Shown: piece by piece, positions 28,181 to 36,335 of the stretch
Layout: each line of letters opens with the position of its first letter
Numbering within the stretch: the stretch's first letter is position 1
Origin: an uncultured Chitinophaga sp.
GTDB taxonomy: Bacteria > Bacteroidota > Bacteroidia > Chitinophagales > Chitinophagaceae
Direction: 5' to 3'
NCBI RefSeq assembly: GCF_946479755.1
Contig: NZ_CAMLHC010000006.1
Coordinates: 1 to 64,000 of the forward strand
DNA: 64,000 nucleotides
The notes under the pieces: model-generated
The model's database searches: none
Told to the model about the DNA's origin: nothing
Seen by the model: the letters and a program-made list of their open reading frames with translations, nothing else
Position numbers and translations under genes: made by a program

Positions 28181-28765
28181 TTATTTAGACTGAAAAGTAT
28201 AAGTAAAGCCAATTTTTCCGGTGTTGTTATGAAATGATGGATGCTGTGCTTTTATAGGTACGCTGTAAGAGTAGCGGGCATTGATGCCGAAGCCTCGCGG
28301 TAACTGGTAGCCGATGCCTACAGAGCCACTGACGCTCAGGCGGTCCTGGTAACTACCGATAAGGTTGAAGTTACGGCCGTCCACTTTTTCTTTGGCAGAT
28401 ACTACATAGTTTACCTCTGGTCCTGCTTCCAGGTATAATTTAGGCAGCGCATAATACTTAAACATTATAGGGATGCTGATATAATCTTCTTTTCTTTCTG
28501 AAGCGTTATGGGCCGTGGAAAACAGCATATAGGTCCCGCGGCCGCCGTTACGGTAGTACATTACTTCCGGTTGTACCGCCCAGCGTTCTTTTAATTTGAT
28601 TTCTGCAAAAGCGCCGGCATATATCCCTGTCCGGAAGTAATCGAATTTTGCATTGTAATTGGAGATATTCAGACCGCCTTTTAATCCATAGCTGACTTTT
28701 TTCTGGGCGTAGGTTCCCACTGCCACTGACATTGCAGCCAGCAGCACAAATAGAATTTTTCTCAT
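28181..28765 (-). CDS. Outer membrane beta-barrel protein (PorT-like family)
   Basis: A protein of 194 residues with a signal peptide (residues 1-20, ending TYAQ). After it, KKVSYGLKGGLNISNYN begins an eight-stranded barrel pattern of alternating hydrophobic/polar strands (FRTGIYAGAFAEIKLKERWAVQPEVMYYRNG, YISIPIMFKYYALPKLYLEAGPEV, FGINARYSYSVPI) and ends with GKIGFTYTFQSK, a barrel C-terminus with a terminal aromatic-rich strand. It is an outer membrane protein of unknown role. The gene is followed by a long inverted repeat. Confidence 0.85.
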   Translation of the reverse strand: MRKILFVLLAAMSVAVGTYAQKKVSYGLKGGLNISNYNAKFDYFRTGIYAGAFAEIKLKERWAVQPEVMYYRNGGRGTYMLFSTAHNASERKEDYISIPIMFKYYALPKLYLEAGPEVNYVVSAKEKVDGRNFNLIGSYQDRLSVSGSVGIGYQLPRGFGINARYSYSVPIKAQHPSFHNNTGKIGFTYTFQSK

Positions 28766-28965
28766 GTTATTGTTTTTGTTTGACGATATAAATACGACTA
28801 ATGTAGGTGGTGACAGTAATGCATTACAGGTGTAAAAGTAGCCGTGTAAATGTTAAAGAAATCTTTACGGAAAAGGTTTTTGATTTTCTTTAACGCGACT
28901 GATAAGTTGGCGCTAAAAAAAGAGCATGGCAATGTTTTTGCGGCGTAGAGGCAAATACTACGTAT

Positions 28966-29559
28966 ATGCGTTGTCTGCTCGCTTTCATCGGATTGCTCTT
29001 CATTACGCCTGTTGTAAACGCTCAACAGGAAGCCTGGCAGATTGTGCCGGGCGAATCCATTGGTCACGTAAAACTGGAAATGCCGGCTAACGAGCTGGCG
29101 TCGCTGGGGAAACCGGATGCAGGAGATGCTGCTATGATGAAAGCATGGCGGATATGGTATGGCCGTAAGAAAGATGGCACGGTGGATTCGGCGGCCGTAT
29201 TGGCGGTGTTTACCGCCATGCGTACACAGGATACGCAATACGTGAAAGAGATCAGGGTTACTTCCCGCCGGTTCCGCACAGCGGAAAAGGTAGGCGCAGG
29301 CAGTACTATGACCGCTATTAAGAAAGCTTATCCTGGCCTGAAGCTGGTGAAGGTGTATGCGTCTAAAAACAAGTCCCGCCGCATCGAAGTATATGACGAC
29401 GAAAAACTGGGGATAGCTTTTGAAACGGCGAATGGCCGCAGCCGCCGTGCGTTATGCAGCATGGTGGTCGTGCACACAAAAGGAGAGACGCCGGGCAGCT
29501 ACCTCGATTATCACATCGGGTTCGACAACCTGTTGCCGGTGACGCGTCAGCGCCCTTAA
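28966..29559 (+). CDS. Exported protein of unknown function
   Basis: A protein of 197 residues with a signal peptide (residues 1-19, ending VNAQQ). The mature part is a mixed alpha/beta domain with many basic residues and the repeating patterns IKKAYPGLKLVKVYASKNKSRRIEVYDDEKLGIAFE. I do not recognise the family. No catalytic motif or lipobox. It is probably periplasmic. The 3' end overlaps the convergent outer membrane protein gene by 4 bp. Confidence 0.7.
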   Translation: MRCLLAFIGLLFITPVVNAQQEAWQIVPGESIGHVKLEMPANELASLGKPDAGDAAMMKAWRIWYGRKKDGTVDSAAVLAVFTAMRTQDTQYVKEIRVTSRRFRTAEKVGAGSTMTAIKKAYPGLKLVKVYASKNKSRRIEVYDDEKLGIAFETANGRSRRALCSMVVVHTKGETPGSYLDYHIGFDNLLPVTRQRP

Positions 29560-30152
29560 CGGCCGGAGTGAATATTATAGGAAAGTCCGGCGCTGCCGAT
29601 ACCGGGGATATCCGGATTGTAATTATTGTTGTTGAAAAGATAGGAGAAGTGAAGGCCCAGTGAAGTATGGCCGATCATGAAGCGGCAACCGGTGGTAAAC
29701 GCAAATCCGGATACGTGTACCTGGTCATTGGCATTTTCGTCATCGTCGATGTTGTCCACATTGCGGCTGCCGTTATGAAAGCCGTAGCCGGCGCCGGTAA
29801 AGAGCCCCAGCTTAGTATTGGACTGTGAAGTGGCAAAGTTGCCATAATTGTAGGTGAGGAACAGCGGTACATCTGCCATAAAAAAACTGGTGGAGTTACC
29901 CTCCGAATAGCGGGAGTAACTGGCGCGTAAGTTACCGCCCAGCGCCAACTGTGTGCCGATAGAGAACACCGAACGCGGGGAGATGATGCCAAAATTAAAT
30001 CGTGGTGAATAAACGACACCTCCGGCAAAATGATTGTCGCCCGAATACAGTCCCGCCCCGATAGCGTGGGCGAAATAAGCAGACTGGCTGCGGACCGGCA
30101 ATGCGATCAATAAAAAGCATAATGCGTATAACCCTGTGGATAGCTTCAGCAT
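29556..30152 (-). CDS. Putative outer membrane beta-barrel protein
   Basis: A protein of 198 residues with a signal peptide (residues 1-22, ending PVRSQ). The mature part shows alternating, glycine- and aromatic-rich strands (FAHAIGAGLYSGDNHFAGGVVYSPRFNFG, LGLFTGAGYGFHNGS, SLGLHFSYLFNNNNYN), typical of a small barrel. The function is unknown. It lies downstream of the lrp-like gene in the same direction (43-bp gap) and overlaps the end of the opposite gene by 4 bp. Confidence 0.75.
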   Translation of the reverse strand: MLKLSTGLYALCFLLIALPVRSQSAYFAHAIGAGLYSGDNHFAGGVVYSPRFNFGIISPRSVFSIGTQLALGGNLRASYSRYSEGNSTSFFMADVPLFLTYNYGNFATSQSNTKLGLFTGAGYGFHNGSRNVDNIDDDENANDQVHVSGFAFTTGCRFMIGHTSLGLHFSYLFNNNNYNPDIPGIGSAGLSYNIHSGR

Positions 30153-30195
30153 AGGTTAGCGGTGTAGATTTAGATACAGGAATCACTGTTCGCTG

Positions 30196-30687
30196 CTAAT
30201 ATACAACCTGATGTGTTTCTTTTATCACAGAGATCACAAAAATACTTTGGGTATGGCTCAGGTTATCCAATTCTCCCAGTTTATTCACATAGAATTCCCG
30301 GTACTCATCCATATCTTTTACCTGTACCTTGATCATAAAGTCAAACTCCCCGGAAATATTGAGGCACTCCGTTACCTCCTGGAAAGAAACGATCTCCTGG
30401 ATGAATTTTTTACCGTTCTTTTTGTTGTGTTCTTTTAAGGTGATATAAACGAGCACGGTCATCCCTTTGTTGATTTTCCTTGGGTCCACAATGGCGGCGT
30501 ATTGCCTGATAACGCCTGCCTGTTCCATTTTGCGGATACGTTCATATACCGGTGTGGTGCTCAGATTGAGCTGTCGTGCGATATCACGGATCGTCATTTT
30601 AGCGTCCTGCTGCAGCAGCCGGAGAATGCCCATGTCCTTTTCATCCAGTGTGAGGGTGGGTATTACCTGTTCTTTTTTATGGTCCAT
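30196..30687 (-). CDS. Lrp/AsnC family transcriptional regulator
   Basis: A protein of 163 residues from the chosen ATG. Residues about 12-70 carry a winged helix (LDEKDMGILRLLQQDAKMTIRDIARQLNLSTTPVYERIRKMEQAGVI), exactly in the AsnC/Lrp pattern. The C-terminal ~75 residues are the RAM ligand-binding domain (VLVYITLKEH, EVTECLNISGEFDFMIKVQVKDMDEYREF). An upstream in-frame start would add 23 unconserved residues. It is divergent from an MFS exporter gene with 120 bp between them and overlapping promoter regions, so it probably controls that gene and itself in response to an amino acid. Confidence 0.9.
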   Translation of the reverse strand: MDHKKEQVIPTLTLDEKDMGILRLLQQDAKMTIRDIARQLNLSTTPVYERIRKMEQAGVIRQYAAIVDPRKINKGMTVLVYITLKEHNKKNGKKFIQEIVSFQEVTECLNISGEFDFMIKVQVKDMDEYREFYVNKLGELDNLSHTQSIFVISVIKETHQVVY

Positions 30688-30744
30688 TTCAGCTGTTTTT
30701 TGGAATAAACGTCTTTGTAATGTTGGTTTTAGGTGTATTTGTTC

Positions 30745-30752
30745 CAAAAATA
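30745..30752 (-). promoter_or_regulatory. Candidate -7 box of the Lrp-like regulator gene
   Basis: TATTTTTG on the minus strand matches TAnnTTTG and lies 57 bp before the chosen start. It sits within 40 bp of the oppositely directed -7 box of the MFS gene. No good -33 element was seen. Confidence 0.4.
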
Positions 30753-30783
30753 TCAAAAATGATCGACCTGTGTTCTAAAATTT

Positions 30784-30791
30784 TAGGTTTG
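30784..30791 (+). promoter_or_regulatory. Candidate -7 box of the MFS exporter gene
   Basis: TAGGTTTG matches TAnnTTTG and lies 16 bp before the MFS start codon. The word TTTTAGGT occurs here (30782) and again at 30727, a possible regulator site repeated across the shared gap. Confidence 0.4.
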
Positions 30792-30807
30792 TAGCGAAAG
30801 TGATACT

Positions 30808-32199
30808 ATGGAAAAGCGAATTATTCTGACGGTGGCCTGCATGGCAATTTTTTTTGAAGCATTGGACGTATCGGTGTTGAACATGGCGTTACCGGGCATG
30901 CAGACTTACTTTCATTTTGGTCCGGACGCTATCCAGTGGGTGCAGACGGTATATGTGCTGATGTATGCGGGGTTTGTATTGCTGGGAGGCCGCTTGTCGG
31001 ACACGATGGGGAGGCGGAAGATTTTTATCACCGGCGCTTTCCTGTTTGTGCTGGCCTCGCTGGGAGCGGGCTTCTCCATGTCGTTCGCGTGGCTGTTGAC
31101 CTGCCGTGGCTTGCAGGGACTGGGTGTAGCGTTGGCCATACCGGCGGCGATGGCGATCATCAGTCATACTTTTACAGCACCTGCAGAAAAGAACAGGGCG
31201 TTCGGCATCTTCGGCGCTATGGCGGGCATCGGTTTTGCCACCGGCCTTGCTATCGGTGGCCTTATCAGTGCATGGATGGGATGGCAATGGGTTTTCTTCA
31301 TCAATGTACCGGTTATCGGGGGCGCCATTCTGCTGGCGTACCGGTTTATTCCACGTGACCAACAGCCGGCCGTGAAACAGGACAGTAACCTGCTGAGTGG
31401 TGTGCTGATCACCCTGCTGTTGATGCTGACAGCCTGGCTGATCCACGACCTTGGCCATATTGCGGCGCATCCGGCAGGCTTCGGATTGTTGCTGGTGGTA
31501 TTGCTGACAACGGGTATTTATTTTGTCAAAAGAGAACGCGTACATGCGTCTCCGTTAGTAGACTTTCATCTTTTCCGCCTGAAAGGCGTGGTTACCGGTA
31601 ATATCGGCGCCACCTTGCTGGGCAGCACTTTCCTGCCTTATATCTTTTTGCTGACCCTGTACCTCCAGGAAGTGCTGGGCTTCAGTTCTTCCGCAGCCGG
31701 ACTGCTGTTATTTCCTTTCAGCATCCTGTCCGGGTTGATCTCCAAATATGTGCTCCCGCACCTGTTTCACCGGTTGGGCGTAACGCGTACCGGCATTGCC
31801 GGCAGCTGCTTTATGTTAGGCGGTATCCTGTTTTTTGCCCTGAGTTATTTCACGGCGTGGCATTTGCCGTTTATGCTGCTGGCGGTATTGTGCATCAATT
31901 CGCTCGGGATGTCGATCACTTTCCCTGCGATTACGATCCTGGCCATACAGGCAGTACCGGAAACGCAGCACGGGCTGGCTTCGGGTATCAACGGTACGTG
32001 CAACGCCATGGGCGGCGGACTGGGATTGTCGCTGGTTGGATTGATGATGCAGCTGGCAGTGGTGAATCAATGGAACAGTTATGCGGCGGGCCTTGCAGTG
32101 CTGGCATTCATCGCCATCGGCGCCATTTTGCAGCTGTGTCGTTTCTGGTGGCGTGAATCTGTTGCGGCAGCAGGGCCGCTGGTGGAAATACCATCCTAA
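30808..32199 (+). CDS. MFS transporter, DHA2 (EmrB/QacA-like) drug exporter family
   Basis: A protein of 463 residues with about 14 membrane helices. Motif A is GGRLSDTMGRRKIF (about residues 61-74), motif C-like glycine-rich helix GAMAGIGFATGLAIGGLISAWMGWQWVFFINVP. The N-terminal FEALDVSVLNMALPGM is the DHA2 motif D. It should export a small compound using the proton gradient; the substrate is unknown. Its divergent neighbour is an Lrp/AsnC regulator, which suggests an amino acid or related metabolite. The gene ends 2 bp before the stop of the convergent ligase gene. Confidence 0.9.
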   Translation: MEKRIILTVACMAIFFEALDVSVLNMALPGMQTYFHFGPDAIQWVQTVYVLMYAGFVLLGGRLSDTMGRRKIFITGAFLFVLASLGAGFSMSFAWLLTCRGLQGLGVALAIPAAMAIISHTFTAPAEKNRAFGIFGAMAGIGFATGLAIGGLISAWMGWQWVFFINVPVIGGAILLAYRFIPRDQQPAVKQDSNLLSGVLITLLLMLTAWLIHDLGHIAAHPAGFGLLLVVLLTTGIYFVKRERVHASPLVDFHLFRLKGVVTGNIGATLLGSTFLPYIFLLTLYLQEVLGFSSSAAGLLLFPFSILSGLISKYVLPHLFHRLGVTRTGIAGSCFMLGGILFFALSYFTAWHLPFMLLAVLCINSLGMSITFPAITILAIQAVPETQHGLASGINGTCNAMGGGLGLSLVGLMMQLAVVNQWNSYAAGLAVLAFIAIGAILQLCRFWWRESVAAAGPLVEIPS

Positions 32200-32201
32200 G
32201 G

Positions 32202-33839
32202 TTATTCCGTCTGTCCGCCGGCTTGCCGTAACAGCGCTTTCAGGTCGTCCAGCGTATTGATGTCTGCCACCGGTTTGTCCTGCCGCCAGCGGCTGATGCG
32301 GGGGAAGCGCAGGGCGACGCCTGATTTATGCCGGTTGGAAGCGGCAATGCCTTCAAACGCGATTTCAAATACCAGCAGTGGTTCTACTGTTCTGACCGGG
32401 CCGAATTTCTCCAGCGAATGGCGTTTGACCCAGTTGTCCACCTCCGCGATTTCTTTGTCGGTCAGCCCGGAATAGGCCTTGGTAAATGGTACCAGCTGAT
32501 CGCCGTCTTTCACGGCGAAGGTGTAATCGGTGTATAGGTTGGAGCGGCGTCCGTGTCCTTTCTGCGCATATATCATCACAGCGTCGATGGTGTACGGGTC
32601 TATTTTCCACTTCCACCAGTCGCCCCGCTTGCGGCCTACCTGGTAGGGTGCGCTTCTTTTTTTCAGCATCAGTCCCTCGCTGACCTGTTCGCGCGACATT
32701 TCCCGTATCTGTGCCAGTTCATCCCAGGAGGCGGCGGTCACTTCCGGCGATAGCAGCAACGCCGGTTGTTGCTGGCTTTGGATGAGCTGAGCCAGCAATG
32801 TTCTTCTTTCTATCAGCGGTTTTTCCCGGATGTCGGCGCCTTCCCACTCCAGCAGGTCATAGCTGAGGAAGGCTACCGGCGCTTCCTGCAGCTGTTTGCG
32901 GGTGACGTTTTTTCTGCCGATGCGCGTTTGCAGTGTTTGAAACGGGAGCGGTCTGCCATCGGCATAGGTGAGGATTTCGCCGTCCATCACGGTGCCATCG
33001 GGGAGTGTACCGGTGAGGGGACTGAATTCGGGGAACTTATCGGTGATCAGTTCTTCGCCGCGGGACCATACGAACAGTTGACCTTCTCTTTTGATGATCT
33101 GGCCGCGGATGCCGTCCCATTTCCATTCCGCCTGCCAGTCTTCGATGGGGCCGAGGCCGGCGGGTGTTTCTTCGAGGGCGTAAGCCAGGTAGAAGGGATA
33201 GGGGCGGGACGCGTCTGCGCCGCTGGTGCTCTGGTGCAGGAGTGCTTCTATGGTGACGGCGGCGGGGTCCCAGGTGCCGCTGATCATGTGCGACAGCGTG
33301 GCGGCGGGGATATCGTACGTTTTGGCCAGTGCGTTGACCATCATTTTCTGTGATACGCCTATGCGGAAGCCGCCGGTAATGAGTTTGTTGAACACAAAAC
33401 GTTCGTTGTCGTCCAGGGTGTCCCATGTTTGCAGGATGAACGCTTGTTTCTCTGTTTCGGCTGCTTTCTCCAGCTGCTGCAATTGCTCCAGCCAGTAGTG
33501 GAGGGGATGGCTGGCAGGATGGCTGCGGGGCGGCAGCAGGAGGGCGATGGTTTCGCCCAGGTCGCCTACGGTGAGGTAACATTCGTTGAATAGCCATTCG
33601 GGCAGGCCGGTGGCCTGTATGCACCATGTTTTCAGCTGTGTGCTGTTGACCGTGCGTTTGGGCCTGCGGCCGGAAAACAGCGCCAGTACCCAGGTTTTGT
33701 CTTTGTCCGGGGCGGTGGCGAAATACTGGCTCAGTGCCTCCAGCTTTTCGTTGGTTTTGGTGCTGTTGCTCAGCAGTCTGACGAGTTGGGCGAACTGTTG
33801 CACGGTATTATGTTTCCGGGTTAGTAATGGTTTCTTCAT
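32202..33839 (-). CDS. ATP-dependent DNA ligase of the ligase-associated repair set
   Basis: A protein of 545 residues in three parts: N-terminal DNA-binding domain (about 1-210), nucleotidyltransferase core (about 220-415), and OB fold (about 420-535). The adenylated lysine is Lys240 in WKWDGIRG (motif I); motif III-like FLSYDLLEWEG, motif IV/V EGLMLKKR and DWWKWK follow. The ATG at 33839 overlaps the exonuclease gene by 32 bp. A GTG at 33803, just past that stop codon, is an alternative start that would remove 12 residues. The overlap shows translational coupling with the exonuclease. It seals nicks during repair, with partners in two loci of this window. Confidence 0.93.
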   Translation of the reverse strand: MKKPLLTRKHNTVQQFAQLVRLLSNSTKTNEKLEALSQYFATAPDKDKTWVLALFSGRRPKRTVNSTQLKTWCIQATGLPEWLFNECYLTVGDLGETIALLLPPRSHPASHPLHYWLEQLQQLEKAAETEKQAFILQTWDTLDDNERFVFNKLITGGFRIGVSQKMMVNALAKTYDIPAATLSHMISGTWDPAAVTIEALLHQSTSGADASRPYPFYLAYALEETPAGLGPIEDWQAEWKWDGIRGQIIKREGQLFVWSRGEELITDKFPEFSPLTGTLPDGTVMDGEILTYADGRPLPFQTLQTRIGRKNVTRKQLQEAPVAFLSYDLLEWEGADIREKPLIERRTLLAQLIQSQQQPALLLSPEVTAASWDELAQIREMSREQVSEGLMLKKRSAPYQVGRKRGDWWKWKIDPYTIDAVMIYAQKGHGRRSNLYTDYTFAVKDGDQLVPFTKAYSGLTDKEIAEVDNWVKRHSLEKFGPVRTVEPLLVFEIAFEGIAASNRHKSGVALRFPRISRWRQDKPVADINTLDDLKALLRQAGGQTE

Positions 33840-34815
33840 CGCCGTAGGCGGTGGTCACTTCTCTGGCGTCGAGGCCTTTTTCGCTGAGATAGCGGGCGAA
33901 TACGCTGCTGAAGCCATGGGTGGCGTATACGCGTGTGGCGCCTGTGGCAGCTACTGCTTCCAGCAGCCCGTTCCAGTCTGCGTGGTCGGAGAGTGCAAAG
34001 CCCGCGTCGGCGTTGCGTCTGCGCATATGTCCCCTTACCTGCATCCAGCCGCTGCATACACCCAGTGAGTAGGGATTGAAGCGGCGCATCCAGGCCGAAT
34101 CATCCGCCGAAGGCGGCGCTATGATGACCGCATTTTTAAAAGCGGTTTTCGGCGTATCGGGTGTTATTCTTTCCACGGTGGGCAACGGATAGCCCTGGTT
34201 TATCAGCAGATCGTTGATGTTGGTGATGGCGCCATGTCCCATCAGGCGGGTGACTTTATCCTGCAGATGAAAGAGCAGGCGCTGCGCTTTGCCAAGGCTG
34301 TAAGCGGTGATGACCGATGCTTTGCCGGCCTGCTGATTTTCGTATATCCAGTTGGTGATGCGGGAAAACAGCTGCTGTTGCGGCTCCCAGCGGTAGATAG
34401 GCAGCCCGAAAGTGGACTCTGTGATGAACGTATGGCAGCGTACCGGTTCAAAAGGAAGGGAAACACCATCGGCTTCCAGTTTGTAGTCGCCGCTGGCCAC
34501 CCACACTTCCCCGTTCAGTTCCACTCTTACCTGGGCGGAGCCGATCATATGGCCGGCAGGATGCAGGGAGAGTTTCACGCCGTTGAAGTAAATGGTTTCG
34601 CCGTAGGGAATGCCCTGTACGTTGATGTCGGCGCCCAGCCGCAGTTTGAGCAGCGGTATGCTGGCCTGTTCGCAGAGATAATACTGGTTGCCCCAACGGG
34701 CGTGGTCTGAATGTGCGTGTGTGATCACGGCACGCTGTACGGGTTTCCAGGGATCGATATAAAAATCGCCTGCAGCGCACCAGATGCCTTTGTCGGTAAA
34801 TTGAAGCAGCTCCAT
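33808..34815 (-). CDS. Ligase-associated DNA damage response exonuclease (MBL fold)
   Basis: A protein of 335 residues from the chosen start. It has a metallo-beta-lactamase fold with the metal motif HAHSDH at residues 33-38 and later GHMIGSAQV and SDHADWNGLL. It belongs to the beta-CASP-like exonucleases found with ATP-dependent ligases and Lhr-type helicases. An earlier in-frame start exists, but it would add ~20 residues that run through the terminator hairpin of the neighbouring gene. Its 3' end overlaps the ligase start by 32 bp, so the two are translated together. Confidence 0.9.
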   Translation of the reverse strand: MELLQFTDKGIWCAAGDFYIDPWKPVQRAVITHAHSDHARWGNQYYLCEQASIPLLKLRLGADINVQGIPYGETIYFNGVKLSLHPAGHMIGSAQVRVELNGEVWVASGDYKLEADGVSLPFEPVRCHTFITESTFGLPIYRWEPQQQLFSRITNWIYENQQAGKASVITAYSLGKAQRLLFHLQDKVTRLMGHGAITNINDLLINQGYPLPTVERITPDTPKTAFKNAVIIAPPSADDSAWMRRFNPYSLGVCSGWMQVRGHMRRRNADAGFALSDHADWNGLLEAVAATGATRVYATHGFSSVFARYLSEKGLDAREVTTAYGDEETITNPET

Positions 34816-34829
34816 TACCATGAATATAC

Positions 34830-34860
34830 AAAAAAAAGGCCATGGCTGCTGCCATGGCCG
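34830..34860 (-). terminator. Intrinsic terminator of the periplasmic-binding-fold lipoprotein gene
   Basis: Perfect 9-bp arms (GGCCATGGC and GCCATGGCC) with a 4-base loop, followed on the minus strand by a run of eight T (taken with the adjacent base). It lies about 40 bp past the stop of the lipoprotein gene and 15 bp before the exonuclease start. Confidence 0.85.
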
Positions 34861-34901
34861 TGTTCGACTCAACAAGCTATCCGTGGACAGCTGTAAAATC
34901 T

Positions 34902-36212
34902 TTATTGATTCATTTTCACATCCACGCTGTCGCCTTTCTGGATGATGAAGATGTTCTTGTTCTCAAAGTAGGAGGGCATCTGTTCATTATCACGAACATA
35001 TACCGGCTGGAAATTAAAGCGGGTGATGACGGAGGGCGATGCTTCCACAGCGCCGTTGAAATACACGCCGTTGGTATGCAGCAGCCGTACAAAGTAGTAG
35101 GTGAGGTCAAAACCTTTATACGCCATATCGGAAGGGCGTGATTTGTAGGTCCTGCGGAAATAGTCGCTCAGATAGCGGCTGTAGGTATCTGTTTTATCAT
35201 TAAAATAAGGGGAGGAGTAGAATACCTGCAGGTTTTTGAATTCAGGATCTTTCAGCTTCAGCACGTCCCAGGTAGGCATTCCGAATATCTGCATCGGGTA
35301 GGTAGCGTTGGCAACGCTGAGTTTACGCAGGATGCTTTTAATGCCTCCTTCCTCGAAGGCGGTCACAATGATGATGTTAGGCCTGTCGGTAAGCAGGTAT
35401 TTGGAGAGTTCTTCCGGGGTGGTGCTTTCTGTCCAGATGGCTTCGCGGATCCGCGATTTTTTCGGATTGTTCATTTTATCGTAAGACGCTTTGAAATCGG
35501 CCGCGAGGCGGTTTTCAAAGGGGGTGTTACGGCGGAGCAGTACGATATTTTTATTGGAGAAAGCCTCCTGTACATAGTTGTGGATGGCTTCACAGTGTGT
35601 TCTCAGGGTACTGTTGGGGATGAACAGGAACGGATTGTCGCTGATACCGGCGTCATTAGGCAGTGTGGCGGACACCAGGTTGATTTCTTTCTTTTTAGCG
35701 AAATCGCTCACTTCTTTCAGTTCAGGGGTACCGAACGAGCCGATGATGAGGTCGGTGGCGTCGAGTGTTTTGTTATTGATCAGGGACGAAACATTTTGAC
35801 GGCCTTTGGTGTCGTAGACATTGACTTTCAGGTTATAACCCAGTTGTTGGAGGCTGTCCAGCGCCAGCTGGGCGCCTTCGTAGAATTCGAGGCCGGGCAG
35901 TACGTAGCGGGGCATGGTACGGCCGGGAATATCGTTGGAGTTGGCAAATGCGGAGTCGAGGAACAGCGGTGCAAAGAGCGCGATGTTGTACGTTGGCTTC
36001 TTCACTTCCCTGGCGAAGGCCGGTACGTTGAAGGGAGCTGCTTTGGCAGTTTCTTTTTTGTTTTCCGGTTTTTTTTCCGGCGTGGGCTTGCTCAGAGAAG
36101 GCGGGGGACCGTCCACACGGCTGGCGCTCTTCCTGGAGGAAGAACAGGCTGTGAACAGTACCGACAGCGCCAATCCGGCCAGCAGGTTTTTAACAGAGAT
36201 CAATTGGTTCAT
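34902..36212 (-). CDS. Periplasmic-binding-protein-fold lipoprotein
   Basis: A protein of 436 residues from the chosen start. It has a lipobox (VLFTAC, lipid on Cys23), then a Ser/Lys/Pro-rich linker (about 24-65). The globular part (about 70-430) shows the type 1 periplasmic binding fold of branched-chain amino acid receptors: NIALFAPLFLDS, LPGLEFYEGAQLALDSLQQLGYNLKVNVYDTKG, DLIIGSFGTPELKEVSDFAKKKEINLVSATLPND, and a repeat of Rossmann-type strands. No ABC permease lies nearby, so it may act as a sensor or cell wall protein (LpoA-like) rather than a transport receptor. It lies downstream of guaA in the same direction. Confidence 0.82.
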   Translation of the reverse strand: MNQLISVKNLLAGLALSVLFTACSSSRKSASRVDGPPPSLSKPTPEKKPENKKETAKAAPFNVPAFAREVKKPTYNIALFAPLFLDSAFANSNDIPGRTMPRYVLPGLEFYEGAQLALDSLQQLGYNLKVNVYDTKGRQNVSSLINNKTLDATDLIIGSFGTPELKEVSDFAKKKEINLVSATLPNDAGISDNPFLFIPNSTLRTHCEAIHNYVQEAFSNKNIVLLRRNTPFENRLAADFKASYDKMNNPKKSRIREAIWTESTTPEELSKYLLTDRPNIIIVTAFEEGGIKSILRKLSVANATYPMQIFGMPTWDVLKLKDPEFKNLQVFYSSPYFNDKTDTYSRYLSDYFRRTYKSRPSDMAYKGFDLTYYFVRLLHTNGVYFNGAVEASPSVITRFNFQPVYVRDNEQMPSYFENKNIFIIQKGDSVDVKMNQ

Positions 36213-36261
36213 AATGGGCGCTAATTTACAAAAATCATTCCGGGGTCGTGCACGCAAAGTA

Positions 36262-36320
36262 AAATAAGAAAGCAAAGGCGCAAAAAGATAGTGTCTATCC
36301 CTTGAGCCTTTGCTTGTTAT
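36262..36320 (-). terminator. Hairpin after guaA, probable terminator
   Basis: Arms AAGCAAAGGC (36270-36279) and GCCTTTGCTT (36306-36315) are exact complements over 10 bp. On the minus strand the hairpin runs into TTCTTATTTT. It lies just past the guaA stop. The arms use the same CTTTGC word as the large repeat at 27993-28162. Confidence 0.65.
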
Positions 36321-36335
36321 ATTTTTCAGGGAAAT

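Noticed and set aside
28798..29238. Minus-strand frame of 146 codons overlapping the exported-protein gene
   Set aside because: It overlaps the better-supported plus-strand gene with a signal peptide and shows no protein family features.
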